Source of the DNA: Mesostigma viride
Taxonomy: Eukaryota; Streptophyta; Mesostigmatophyceae; Mesostigmatales; Mesostigmataceae
Reading direction: 5' to 3'
DNA: 64,000 bases
Assembly: GCA_009746045.1 (NCBI GenBank)
Contig: RPFO01000313.1
Span: forward strand, 524,044-588,043
Part shown: piece after piece, positions 31,127 to 41,187 of the stretch
How positions within the stretch are numbered: the stretch's first letter is position 1
How the letters are laid out: each line of letters starts with the position of its first letter
Program-made: the position numbers and the translations under genes
The notes under the pieces: generated by a model
Databases searched by the model: none
The model's input: the letters and a program-made list of their open reading frames with translations, nothing else
What the model was told of the DNA's origin: nothing

Positions 31127-32975
31127 ATGCCAGCACCCCCCCACATTTAATAATTCATGCCATCACCCCCCACATTTATTTATTCATGCCAGCAACCCCC
31201 CACATTTAATTATTCATGCCAGCACCCCCCCACATTTATTTATTCATGCCATCACCCCCCCACATTTATTTATTCATGCCAGCACCCCCCACATATAATT
31301 ATTCATGCCATCACCCCCCCACATTTATTTATTCATGCCATCACCCCCCCACATTTATTTATTCATGCCAGCACCCCCCACATATAATTATTCATGCCAG
31401 CACCCCCCACATTTAATTATTCATGCCAGCATCCCCCCCACATGTATTTATACGTAGCATCACCCCCCACATTTAATTATTCATGCCATCACCCCCCACA
31501 TTTAACTATTCATGCCAGCCCCCCCCACATTTATTTATTCATGCCAGCAACCCCCCACATGCATTTATACGTAGCAGCACCCCCCCACATTTAATTATTC
31601 ATGCCATCACCCCCCCACATTTAATAATTCATGCCATCACCCCCCCACATTTAATTATTCATGCCAGCACCCCCCACATTTAATTATTCATGCCATCACC
31701 CCCCCACATTTATTTATTCATGCCAGCACCCCCCACATTTATTATTCATGCCAGCACCCCCCACATTTATTTATTCATGCCATCACCCCCCACATATAAT
31801 TATTCATGCCATCACCCCCCCACATTTATTTATTCATGCCAGCACCCCCCCACATGTATTTATACGTAGCATCACCCTCCCACATTTATTTATTCATGCC
31901 ATCACCCCCCACATTTAATAATTCATGCCATCACCCCCCACATTCAATTATTCATGCCAGCACCCCCCACACATGTATTTATAGGTAGCAGCACCCCCCA
32001 CATGTATTGATACGTAGCATCACCCCCCCACATTTAATTATTCATGCCAGCACCCCCCCCACATGTATTTATACGTAGCAGCACCCCCCTACATGTGTTG
32101 ATACGTAGCAGCACCCCCCCACATTTATTTATACGTAGCATCACCCCCCCACATGTATTATTCATGCCAGCTACCCCCCCACATGTATTTATACGTAGCA
32201 TCACCCCCCCACATGTATTGATACGTAGCAGCATGCACCCCCCCCACATTTATTTATTCATGCCAGCACCCCCCCACACATGTATTTATACGTAGCAGCA
32301 CCCCCCTATACATGTATTGATACGTAGCAGCACCCCCCCACATTTATTTATACGTAGCATCACCCCCCCACACGAATTATTCATGCCAGCCCCCCCCCCA
32401 CATGTATTTATACGTAGCATCACCCCCCCACATGTATTGATACGTAGCAGCACCCCCCCACATTTATTTATTCATGCCAGCACCCCCCCACACATGTATT
32501 CATATGTAGCAGCACCCCCCTACATGTGTTGATACGTAGCAGCACCCCCCCACATTTATTTATACGTAGCATCACCCCCCCACATGTATTATTCATGCCA
32601 GCCCCCCCCCACATGTATTTATACGTAGCATCACCCCCCACATGTATTGATACGTAGCATCACCCCCACACATTTATTTATTCATGCCAGCACCCCCCCA
32701 CACATGTATTTATACGTAGCAGCACCCCCCTACATGTATTGATACGTAACAGCACCCCCCCACATTTATTTATACGTAGCATCACCCCCCACACGTATTA
32801 TTCATGCCAGCCCCCCCCCACATGTATTTATACGTAGCATCACCCCCCACACGTATTGATACGTAGCATCACCCCCCCACATTTATTTATTCACGCCAGC
32901 ACCCCCCCACATTTAATAATTTATGCCATCCCCCCCCCACATATAATTATTCATGCCAGCACCCCCCCACATGTA
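31127..32975 (+). repeat. 1.85 kb minisatellite, unit about 30 bp
   Basis: Units alternate CACCCCCC, ACATTTATTTATT and either CATGCCAG or ACGTAGCA; length divided by unit suggests roughly sixty copies. The first part (to about 31,440) is almost all the CATGCCAG form. From there the ACGTAGCA form with ACATGTATT appears and becomes common, so higher-order structure exists. Pro/His-rich frames across it are artefacts of the repeat. Confidence 0.95.
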
Positions 32976-32976
32976 A

Positions 32977-33733
32977 ACGCCGTTTTTGATAGAACAATTT
33001 TAGTCAGCCTACCATCCACGATGCGGCAAAAGATCACCTTTTTTTGTTATTCGGCAAAATGAAGACCGATTTCTCGCAAACTTTCGTTATGCAGGCAGGT
33101 AGCAACGTCCGATGTTATAATCCGGCAGGTAGCATGCAAGCGTCGAAACGATATGAAGGGGGAAAAAAGCATTAAACAGGAGCACCGATTAGAAACGCGG
33201 CAAATGCAGTATGTGCACATCTACACCTATAACCTAACCAGACCAAAGGCATAGCAAACATTGAAAGGGTGACCCAAGTGAAAGCCTAGCACCACCATGA
33301 TCGACATGTGCGAGACCAAGAAACGCTCCAGGGCAACTAGACTAAAGGGATGGATGCCAGATTTGGATTAGGATCGGCTTAGCTGACTCTACCAAGATGT
33401 CTGCAGGGTTTAGCTAGCAACGAAAAGAAGGAAGCCAGACAGATTTACCACTCTTGCTGCAACGTAAACAGTTTCTTGCGATGGCAGCAAAGACATAGTC
33501 TTCGCCCAGCTGGCTAACTGTGTCGTCGGCGTGGATGCGCTGTTCAGTTGCCGTTTTTGATAGAACAAATTTTGTCAGCCTACATTTTGTACCATCCACG
33601 ATGCGGCAAAAGCTCACCTTTTTTCTTTATGCGGAAAAATGAAGATCGATGTCCTTGCTTGAAGACCGATTTCCTTTCATTGCAGGCAGGTAGCAAAGTC
33701 CGATGTTGTAAAAAAGCAGGTAGCATGCAAACG
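32977..33733 (+). repeat. Direct duplication around a spacer
   Basis: 32,977-33,137 and 33,550-33,733 share GCCGTTTTTGATAGAACAA, CCATCCACGATGCGGCAAAAG, GAAGACCGATTTC and GCAGGCAGGTAGCAA in the same order with small indels. The 33,138-33,549 spacer has no gene that I can support. Confidence 0.8.
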
Positions 33734-35444
33734 GTGGCAGCTCGTTACTATCAGCTACTGTATGGGGTCTCTCTGCGGCTGCGCTTCGTTTTCGATGGGC
33801 AATGGGACGGTCGCAATTCGCAAACCGGACGCGGCGTCACAGGGCTGAACGGTATTGAAAAAATTGGAAACGTGGCATCCTCGTTCCTCCCCACGGAACT
33901 GAAAACTGGAAGCGCGGCGCTGGTGCAAAAGCTCGATCCCATTTTTTGTATAACCAAGCTAGCGGAGTGGACGACATCCAATACGCCGTCACCCTTGCTT
34001 GTGGCCGCAGGTATAAAAAGAGACGACCTCCAGCCCATTTATGTACCCCGGAACATTTGGATCTTTGGTTGACATCGTTACCATGCAGAAATGTACAATG
34101 AGGTTCTGGGTTCGATTCCTGGTGTGGTCATGGTAACATTTTTTTTCCTGCACATCTACTGAAATCAGTCATAGCACCAAACGGTCACGCTGCAGCGAGA
34201 CGATATAGCCCTGGAGGCCGCTGACAAACCTGCCATCCCGTATGTCTTACTATTATAGATTGCCGAACTTAAAAATAATAATAGTCTATACCACTTTTTC
34301 TTGTAAATGATTTACTAAATATTATAATTCTATATACTTGAACATACCATATTATTAAAGTATGTGGAATTAATCCATGCTATTCACAATATACTATAAA
34401 ATCTTTTATGACACTTGAGCTCCCAAGAAAACCAGCATTTGATTGAAAACAATGAGTAGAGCCCCTGCCAAAGGCAGGTTTAAGTAGTCATCTCGTCTCC
34501 CTCGCATGCAGGAGCAAGAGCCCCCCAAGGGTGGGATGGGTGGGAAGAAACAATTACGGGTCACAACCCGCCGACCATGCTTATCAAGCCTACCGTCAAA
34601 ATGGAAAACGGCAAAACCAGAAATATCCTAACGCTGACACTTTAATAATTCAGCCAGCCAGCTCATCTGTCACACGTCTGAGCTGTCAGGCCATGTGTAC
34701 TCTTCGAATGCAACCCTGAACACACTACCCAACCAAGCAGCACACCAATCAATTGGTGAGTGCTGGTTACATCAGATTTTATTACAGCTTTTTGACGCAA
34801 CTTCCGTCAGCATTCCACACATGGCCGGCCGTTCAAACAAACGGCGCCTGACTTACAAAAGGCAAAGCTAGTTGCCAGTAGGATTCCCCGGTAAACAACA
34901 AGTCGTCCCCATTCGTCTAACAAGCCTCTCTGCATGTACAGCCACAAGGTTGTGGCGGCCCTTTCTTTCCCGCATTCTGTTTAATAAACTATTTTCAGAG
35001 AAATCCGATTGCAAAATATACTGTAATTAGTATATATATTTTCTGATAATTATTTTATCAATGCTACTGTGTTATTTTTGTTATTCCCGCCATGCAGGTA
35101 TCTCGCCTGGGAGAATTAAAGAGAATGAGCCGCGAAGGTGAGGAAAACCTGACATCTTTTCGCCCTTATTGGGTCCTCTCTGCAGCTAGACCATTTCTAA
35201 CCACAAGCAATAGCTTAAGTTCAAGGGTCTCGCTGCAGCTAGACCCTCTTTATGGTTGGTTTAAAAATAATGAATCAGAAGTCTGTGATTTATCAATCGC
35301 ACGCCGCAATGAAGGGTCTAGCTGCAGCGAGACTCCAATCTTGGTTGGGGTATGCTAAGTTCACCACATCAGGAAATCTTTTCGTCTAACGGACAAAGCC
35401 CCTCTAAGGGTCTAGCTGCAGCTAGACCCCAATCGTCGTAAAAA
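33734..35444. other. Non-coding stretch around a tRNA-like segment
   Basis: There is no supported gene. The stretch holds the box-B segment at 34,077-34,146, an AT-rich part (34,250-34,400), and CTGCAG-centred palindromes at about 34,185, 35,171, 35,225, 35,314 and 35,408. Confidence 0.5.
34077..34146 (+). ncRNA. tRNA-like Pol III relic (box B plus T run)
   Basis: GGTTCGATTCC (34,109-34,119) matches the box B consensus, and its flanks can pair as a T arm using wobble pairs. The segment is bounded by GTTACCATG (34,077-34,085) and CATGGTAAC (34,129-34,137), a 9-bp stem, and is followed by eight T (34,139-34,146), a Pol III terminator. At about 62 bases it is too short for a normal cloverleaf and no box A is clear. 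It is probably a tRNA-derived relic or the end of a SINE. Confidence 0.4.
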
Positions 35445-37009
35445 ATGATACACTTTCGAACTTTGTCTGTAATTGTCGCTTTTCCCAACGATACTCGATT
35501 TGCATGGATTTCGTTGTGCCGGTCGTCATGGCATGCAGCACGCGAACGGGTGGGAGTTTTCGCCCTTGCGTCCGGTCGTCCAGGATTCAGTGCAATTAAG
35601 TTGAACACCGGGACGAAGCAGTCAACTGGCGCAAAAAGGGTTTTCGGAGATGAGAACCAGAATCCAGCGCAGCCTGAAGCCAAGGAAGTCAAGCGGCCGG
35701 GAGAATACTCAAAAAAGAGGGTTATTGGGGAATATTTCGCTGACCAGGCGTTTGAAGCGGCTCAGGCGATGACAAAACCCGAGGGGCGGGGGCCGGCTTT
35801 CGACCAGATGATTGCTGGCTTTAACTCTAGGGCCGCTGAACTAGGTCACGGGGTATCATGAGGAGGCGAAAAAGCTTTACAATCAGGAGCGGATGGCAGA
35901 ACTGAACAGGTTCTGGGTGGCTCGGATTAACGGCTTTTTTGATGGTCTGACCAAAAGCGACGCAGACAGAGACGTCAGGATGGTGCTGATGTCCACGCTT
36001 TACTGTGGTGACGACTTGGAGAAGGAGTTTTCGGCCGCGGAGTTGGAGAACCTGACGGGGATGGACGCCAAGAAGATTCGCGGAATTCGCGCGATACGAA
36101 GGCAGCAGAAGTTGGACTACCTCAGACACGCGCAGGCTCGCAAGGGGCGCCCTTTGCCGCAATTCGTGATTGACGCGATAGTGGACGCGTGGATGCACGA
36201 TGATGAGTCGCGCGCCTCCTCCCAGATGAAGGATGTCAAGCGCACTTACAGCAGGGAGGGTCGTGGCAATCACGGGGTGCTCGTCGCCGTTGAGGGAGCG
36301 CGCTATTACATGACCTCCAAGGAGGACATGTACAATCACTTTCTCGAAAAGCATGCGTACTGGAACAAAAGGAGTGACCAGTATGATAAGGACGTGGGCA
36401 TTCACGTGGGCTACACGACCTTCTGCAAATACGCGCCCGATTGCATCAAGGGCAAGTGGAAGGAGAGGAACCTGTGCGCGTGTGAGAAGCACGTCACCAT
36501 GCAGTCGGCCATGGGGGCGTGGACCAAGCACTGCAATGCGAACCACGGCAAGAACTGCAAGTGTGGCGCGGAGTGTGCGGGATGCTCCAAGTACAGAGCC
36601 GGACGGTACTTGCGGAATGTGGAAAGCCATTCACTCGACGGACTGGATCAAGCACTTTCACTGCCCGGTGTCCGCCGAGACTGACGGCAGGGATAACGGG
36701 CTGCGTGAAGGGGGCGGAATGGGCGGGGGGATGGAAGAGGGGGAGGGGGAAGATGAATGGCGGGGACGGGACCTGGAAGACCTCGACATTTCTGAGAGGC
36801 TGGTGGAGGACGAAGATGGGGTGCCGAGGACGGAGAGGGTTCACCGCATACTGAAGATGGCGTGTGTGGAGGGGTTCTGTCCTGAGGAATCATGCGGCAT
36901 CCATAATAACTGGGTGCAGTGTGATCGGGACAAGAATTCCACGGAGATTCTGAATTGGTTCAAGTTCGAGATGGTGGAGCAGACTGTGACCCGAGGGTGG
37001 GGTGAGTAG
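35445..37009 (+). pseudogene. Transposase-like gene, N-terminal part
   Basis: Three frames follow one another: 35,445-35,861, 35,893-36,684 (open further upstream, YHEEAKKLYNQERM) and the 3' part of 36,353-37,009. The second contains YTTFCKYAPDC followed by CACEKH, and then a Cys-rich cluster (HCNANHGKNCKCGAECAGC). This is the arrangement seen ahead of the catalytic domain in the large family of animal and algal proteins with D-x-AENY and HGKG motifs. The third ends WVQCDRDKN ... TVTRGWG next to GTGAGT (37,000). Frame changes at about 35,843 and 36,600 are unexplained; they may be lesions or unrecognised introns. Confidence 0.55.
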
Positions 37010-37150
37010 GTTTCGATTTTATTTCTCCGTTAAATGTTGTTGACTTTTTTTTTTGTGACCTATAGCTGCAGCGAGACCCTTTGTGAGTTGCAGTTATCTG
37101 ATCGAAATGCGATTTTATTGCAAATCGAAACTGTCTGCGGACCTTTGCGA

Positions 37151-37962
37151 AACAGGGCGAGACCGATGGCAGGGCGGCGAAGAAGGTGAAGCGGCCCGAG
37201 CAAGTCCAAATGAGGTCCACCCCAGCTGAGCTGCGGGACGAGATTCTTAAGAGGTGGGACAAGTTCACCGTGCACTGCTTTACGGCCTGGTCGCAGGCGG
37301 ATACAATCAAGGATCGGGAGAAGAATCTGAGAGAGGGGGACGTGCTCGTGCACGGCGACTGGGCCGAGAACTACGAGAACAGCAGCTACGTCCAACTGCA
37401 GTCGCAGTACTTCCACAAGCGCAGCCACATCCTGATGCCCATGATCGTGCGTTATCGGCTCAACGGCGAGCTGGAAAAGCGCGTCTTCTTTTTCCTGGGG
37501 GATTCCAGTATCAAGCGGGGCGAGCGCGCACTCGTATACGCTCTTCGCAAGATTCTGGAAACCCTGCGGGTAGAAGTAGGGGTAGAGGTGCGAAACCTGT
37601 ACATGTGCTCGGACAACTGCGCGGTGCAGTTTAAGTCCAGGTACGTGATTAACCAGATTAACGGTCTGCTCATGGGGGATCCCGACCTGCAGGCCTTTGA
37701 GTTCCACTACATGGGGGAGCAGCATGGGAAGGGGGAGGTGGATGGTCAAGGAGCGAAGTGCAAGTGCGTCTTGAGGGAAATGCAGAGGATTCCCGAAAAC
37801 CAGCACATACTTGAGACCCACCAGCTAGTCGCCTACTTGAACCAGAACTGGCAGGGCGGCAAGACATCGAGCAGGGAGTCGGCCCGCGCGCGGGCCGAGA
37901 ACGTCACTCGCCACTTCTTCCTTTTACCCCCGGTACGGAATTTGTGTTATTTCAGGTTTTAA
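37151..37962 (+). CDS. Transposase-like catalytic domain (DWAENY...HGKG type)
   Basis: An exon probably opens at the acceptor near 37,154 (GCGAAACAG). Key sequence: VHGDWAENYENSSY (Asp codon at 37,357), LYMCSDNCAVQFKS (Asp codon at 37,614) and HYMGEQHGKGEVDGQGAKC (acidic residue in HGKGE). The spacing is near 85 and 40 residues. The trio D...SD(N/G)...HGKG-x-x-DG is the conserved core of a widespread family, mostly annotated as uncharacterised in arthropods and cnidarians and thought to be DDE-like. The function as a transposase is inferred. The exon's 3' end is uncertain (donor candidates at 37,933 and 37,956). Confidence 0.6.
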
Positions 37963-38089
37963 GACGTCAACTGCCGCTGTTCTATAAAAATTCAAACCCA
38001 ATAAAGGTATCTCTGCAGAGAGACCCTATATACTGTCCATGGGTTGCTTTTCTTTTAGGTATGAAATTTCGCTTGTTCTATCGGTATGA

Positions 38090-38343
38090 AGGGGTCTCTC
38101 TGCAGCTATACCCTGTGTCGAATTTCGATCACTTGATATCTTGTCGTACGTTGTTATTATGATTCGAATGGGGTCTCTCTGCAGCTATACCCTGTGTCGA
38201 ATTTCGATCACTTGATATCTTGTCGTACGTTGTTATTATGATTCGAATGGGGTCTCTCTGCAGCTATACCCTGTGTCGAATTTTGATCACTTGATGTCTT
38301 GTCGTTAATTTTTTTTTAAGGGGTCTCTCTGCAGCTATACCCT
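38090..38343 (+). repeat. 79-bp tandem repeat with CTGCAG palindromes, in a probable intron
   Basis: Units start at 38,092, 38,171 and 38,250 and repeat GGGTCTCTCTGCAGC, then CTTGATATCTTGTCG; a fourth, partial unit starts at 38,321. They lie between the catalytic exon and the following coding part. Confidence 0.9.
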
Positions 38344-38401
38344 GTTTTATTGTTTTTGGTCAATTTTGCTAACTTGAACGGTATTCTTTTGTCCTAACTA
38401 T

Positions 38402-39157
38402 TTGATGACAGGACGTCGAGTCCGGCCGACGCGCGGAGGGGAGGAGGTGCCTGGCATCAAGAAGGCGCATTGGTGGCGACTGGACAAGTCCGACCCTGGC
38501 CTTTTGATGATTAGGCGCTATTCCTGCTACTGTCCGCCCTGTTTGGCTGGGCGGTTTGAGGGATGTCTAAGCGAGTGGTCGTTTATCATCGAGTTCAATG
38601 ATGCAGGAAGCTCGATGAAAACTGTCCGTTTGCTGCCACCGAGCCAGCCCAACCCTCCGGTTCGCATGGTGACGCGGGGGGAGCAGCTGAAGGACAAGCG
38701 GGAGGCGATGGGCCGGCAGATGAGACTCCACGACTATGTGGCAGTTCCATCGGACAAGGACACGGATCACGATCCCATCCACCCGTTCTGGTTGGCTGAG
38801 GTTGTAAGCGAAGCCGGGCCGATCGTGTTAGACGAGAACTTCGAGAGGTGGGTCGAGGGCCGGAACGGACGGGAGAAGGAGCTGTTCCTCGCCGGGAACG
38901 GCATTCTTCCCGTTCGGATTTGGAAGCGGGATAAGCATGACCCCCTGCATTTCACGCTCAACGTTGAGGATTGGCCACCGTCACGCCAGCCCGAGCTTGT
39001 GAATTGCTATCTCTGCGTCGCTCCGGCTCTCCGGCTAGAAGCACGCGTGCGCAGCGACGGAATGTGTGCCGACATCAGGATGAGCAAGGAGCTCGACAAG
39101 TGGCTTACTACGCTGGTGATCAAGGATGAAGCCCCGGAGGGGCCGGCACCGACTTAA
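38402..39157 (+). CDS. Transposase-like gene, C-terminal part
   Basis: The frame reads EVPGIKKAHWWRLDKSD and then RRYSCYCPPCLAGRFEGC, a Cys-rich block that also follows the HGKG domain in the related animal proteins (IPGT...H..., then C-x-C-x-x-C). An acceptor-like ACAG ends at 38,411, so coding probably starts there. Downstream residues (HPFWLAEVV, WPPSRQPELVNCYLC) are not recognised. It ends with TAA at 39,155. I treat it as the last exon of the gene that starts near 35.4 kb, because the order of similar segments is that of the family. Confidence 0.5.
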   Translation: MMTGRRVRPTRGGEEVPGIKKAHWWRLDKSDPGLLMIRRYSCYCPPCLAGRFEGCLSEWSFIIEFNDAGSSMKTVRLLPPSQPNPPVRMVTRGEQLKDKREAMGRQMRLHDYVAVPSDKDTDHDPIHPFWLAEVVSEAGPIVLDENFERWVEGRNGREKELFLAGNGILPVRIWKRDKHDPLHFTLNVEDWPPSRQPELVNCYLCVAPALRLEARVRSDGMCADIRMSKELDKWLTTLVIKDEAPEGPAPT

Positions 39158-39444
39158 ACAAGAAATTGGGGTCTCGCTGCGGGTAGACGACGCCCTAGTT
39201 TCGGCTCGTATTATATCTTTAGAGTGGGGCTTCAGTAGGGTGTAAAAAGGTGGCCGCATATATTGTATATATTTTTCGAGATCTTTCTGTGGTCAAGTTT
39301 AAGGGTAGTTGATAATTTTTTGCGGCCTTCAATTAACAGTTATTTTTTACTGCAACATAATTTTATGCTGTATATTTAAATAATGATAAGGATTTCGATA
39401 TTTTTTTGCACAATCTATTCGACATTTGTTTCTGCATGTCGAGA

Positions 39445-39657
39445 ATTTATTGCTCCACCCCCACAAAAAAAATCGTTCCGGAACTGTTCGAAGCGAATAG
39501 CACTGACAGGATTCGAACCCGGGTCCACATTAATGTTCGGAGTGAGGTAGGCCAGCCATCATGTTCCGCACTCAAATCTGGCTCGGGTCCGATCCCTCCA
39601 TTGCTCTTCGCTTCGAACAGCTCCGGAACAAGTTTTTGTGGGGTTGGAGCAATAAAT
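39445..39657 (-). mobile_element. Foldback element with box B segment
   Basis: Arms of about 57 bp, 39,445-39,502 and 39,602-39,657, are inverted copies (ATTTATTGCTCCA, CCCCACAAAAA, GTTCCGGA, CTGTTCGAAGCGAA). On the minus strand the loop holds CCCGGGTTCGAATCC, a box B match near 39,507-39,525, and TGGCTGGCCTACC about 45 bp earlier as a weak box A. No target duplication was found. This looks like a MITE or a tRNA-derived foldback. Confidence 0.6.
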
Positions 39658-39807
39658 ACTTATTTGCCGGGCGCAGTTGTCATTCCGCCTAGTACAATTG
39701 CGTCACTAGTACAATTTTTGTCTGGGTACGGTACGAACCAATAACGCAATATTTAGTATCTAATCGCCGCTTGCTGAATTTTATCCGGAAGCTGAAAAAG
39801 GTGTCCG

Positions 39808-40413
39808 GTGAAGCGAATACTAGTGACTGGTGGTCGTGCCCTTCCATTACTCCTTATCGACAAATTTTGGGTTCTACCTGCAGTTATAACCCTTGCGCGT
39901 CTGGCTGTCGGGGTCACCAATTTCCTGTCGATTGCAAGCAGCCAAGCTTGCCGAAATTTAACACTGTCACAAATGGAGCAGAGCAATATTTTCGGTTCTC
40001 AGCATACCTATCTGATGGTCGACAAAAACGAGCACGCTGCAAACATCAGAATTGATGTAGAGTTGCTCGGACCTTCTGCACAGTGGGGTGCAGGTGTCAT
40101 TGCGTTCGGCAATGGCATGATTGATCTGGTGCCACCCGATTCAGATTTGAACCCTGCTTACCAACGCGTGCCTGACAATCAGGCGAGAGTGGTGGTGGAG
40201 AGCACGGAAATTCCGGGCTCTCCCAATGTATCAATGATGCGCCTGTCAGAGGGCTGAGGCCCAGCAGGAGTTCCTGGCTGCTGCGGAGAACGGCGGGGCC
40301 AAGTGGAACACCAAAATGTATACAGGCGAGCCTCCCAACTACAGGGGAGACCTGTACCAGGGAGTGTACTCCTTCGGCGATTTCGAGATCGACGGATGGG
40401 GCACCTTTTTCTA
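39808..40413 (+). pseudogene. Unrecognised small coding-like region
   Basis: The first frame (39,808-40,257) has a hydrophobic start and then HAANIRIDVELLGPSAQWGAGVIAFGNG, which reads like a folded protein. After a TGA at 40,255 another frame reads AQQEFLAAAENGGAKWNTKMYTG and YQGVYSFGDFEIDGWGTFF to a TAG at 40,412. Together they look like one small protein with a frame lesion. I do not recognise the family. Confidence 0.35.
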
Positions 40414-40499
40414 GGCGCAATGCCTAAGTTGTCAAATACCACACAATGTCGAGTTTATGTGCACATATATATACATCGAGAATGATAAAATTACGGACA

Positions 40500-40735
40500 T
40501 GTGCACATATATATTAAAAATATAATTACTTACAGCAGAGTGAAATCACTCAAACCAAAGCAAACGCCCAGCTATAAACCTATAATATACAGAGCCATGT
40601 CAAAGCTCTATACTACGATAAGACCAATGGAAACACATATATATATTTAAAAAATATAATTACTTACAACAGAGTGAAATCACTCAAACCAAAGCAAACG
40701 CCCAGCTATAAACCTATAATATACAGATACACATA
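40500..40735 (+). repeat. Direct duplication, about 85 bp
   Basis: 40,509-40,592 and 40,645-40,728 share AATATAATTACTTACA, AGAGTGAAATCACTC and CCCAGCTATAAACCTATAATATACAGA nearly unchanged, spaced 136 bp apart. Confidence 0.85.
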
Positions 40736-41187
40736 TATATACTGATTCAATAATACATTTCGGCGATTTTGTTCCCGGCATTGATAATCAAAAGCTGCTA
40801 GCAGGCCAAGGACTTCAAAAGTGGCAATAGATCGATGTAGGTCGTCGATAAACTTGCCTAGTTGAAATATTCCGGTCGCAAAATTCGTGCGTGGCCTGCA
40901 GGCATCGGACAAAGTGCACGCAACAGCAGGAGTCGGTTGAGTTCGAAGCACGGCTGACATAAAATTTCGGCGCAAAGTCCGTCCGGCGGAAAATTCGCTC
41001 GGCTGCCAAATTTTCGGCAAGAATTTCGGCGCAATGTCCGGTTTTCGGACGATTGAAACTAGCGTTTTTTTCTTGCAAAAATCTACCCCATTCCGCGTGG
41101 GACCACCTAACTTTGTCAAACGTGTTTTTGCAGCCATGCCAGACAAAGGGCCGGAGCATAAATTTGTAGCAAAAAACTACTGTCACG

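Noticed and set aside
30987-33062. Pro/His/Ile-rich frames across the minisatellite
   Set aside because: They change with the repeat unit and end with it; there is no independent coding signal.
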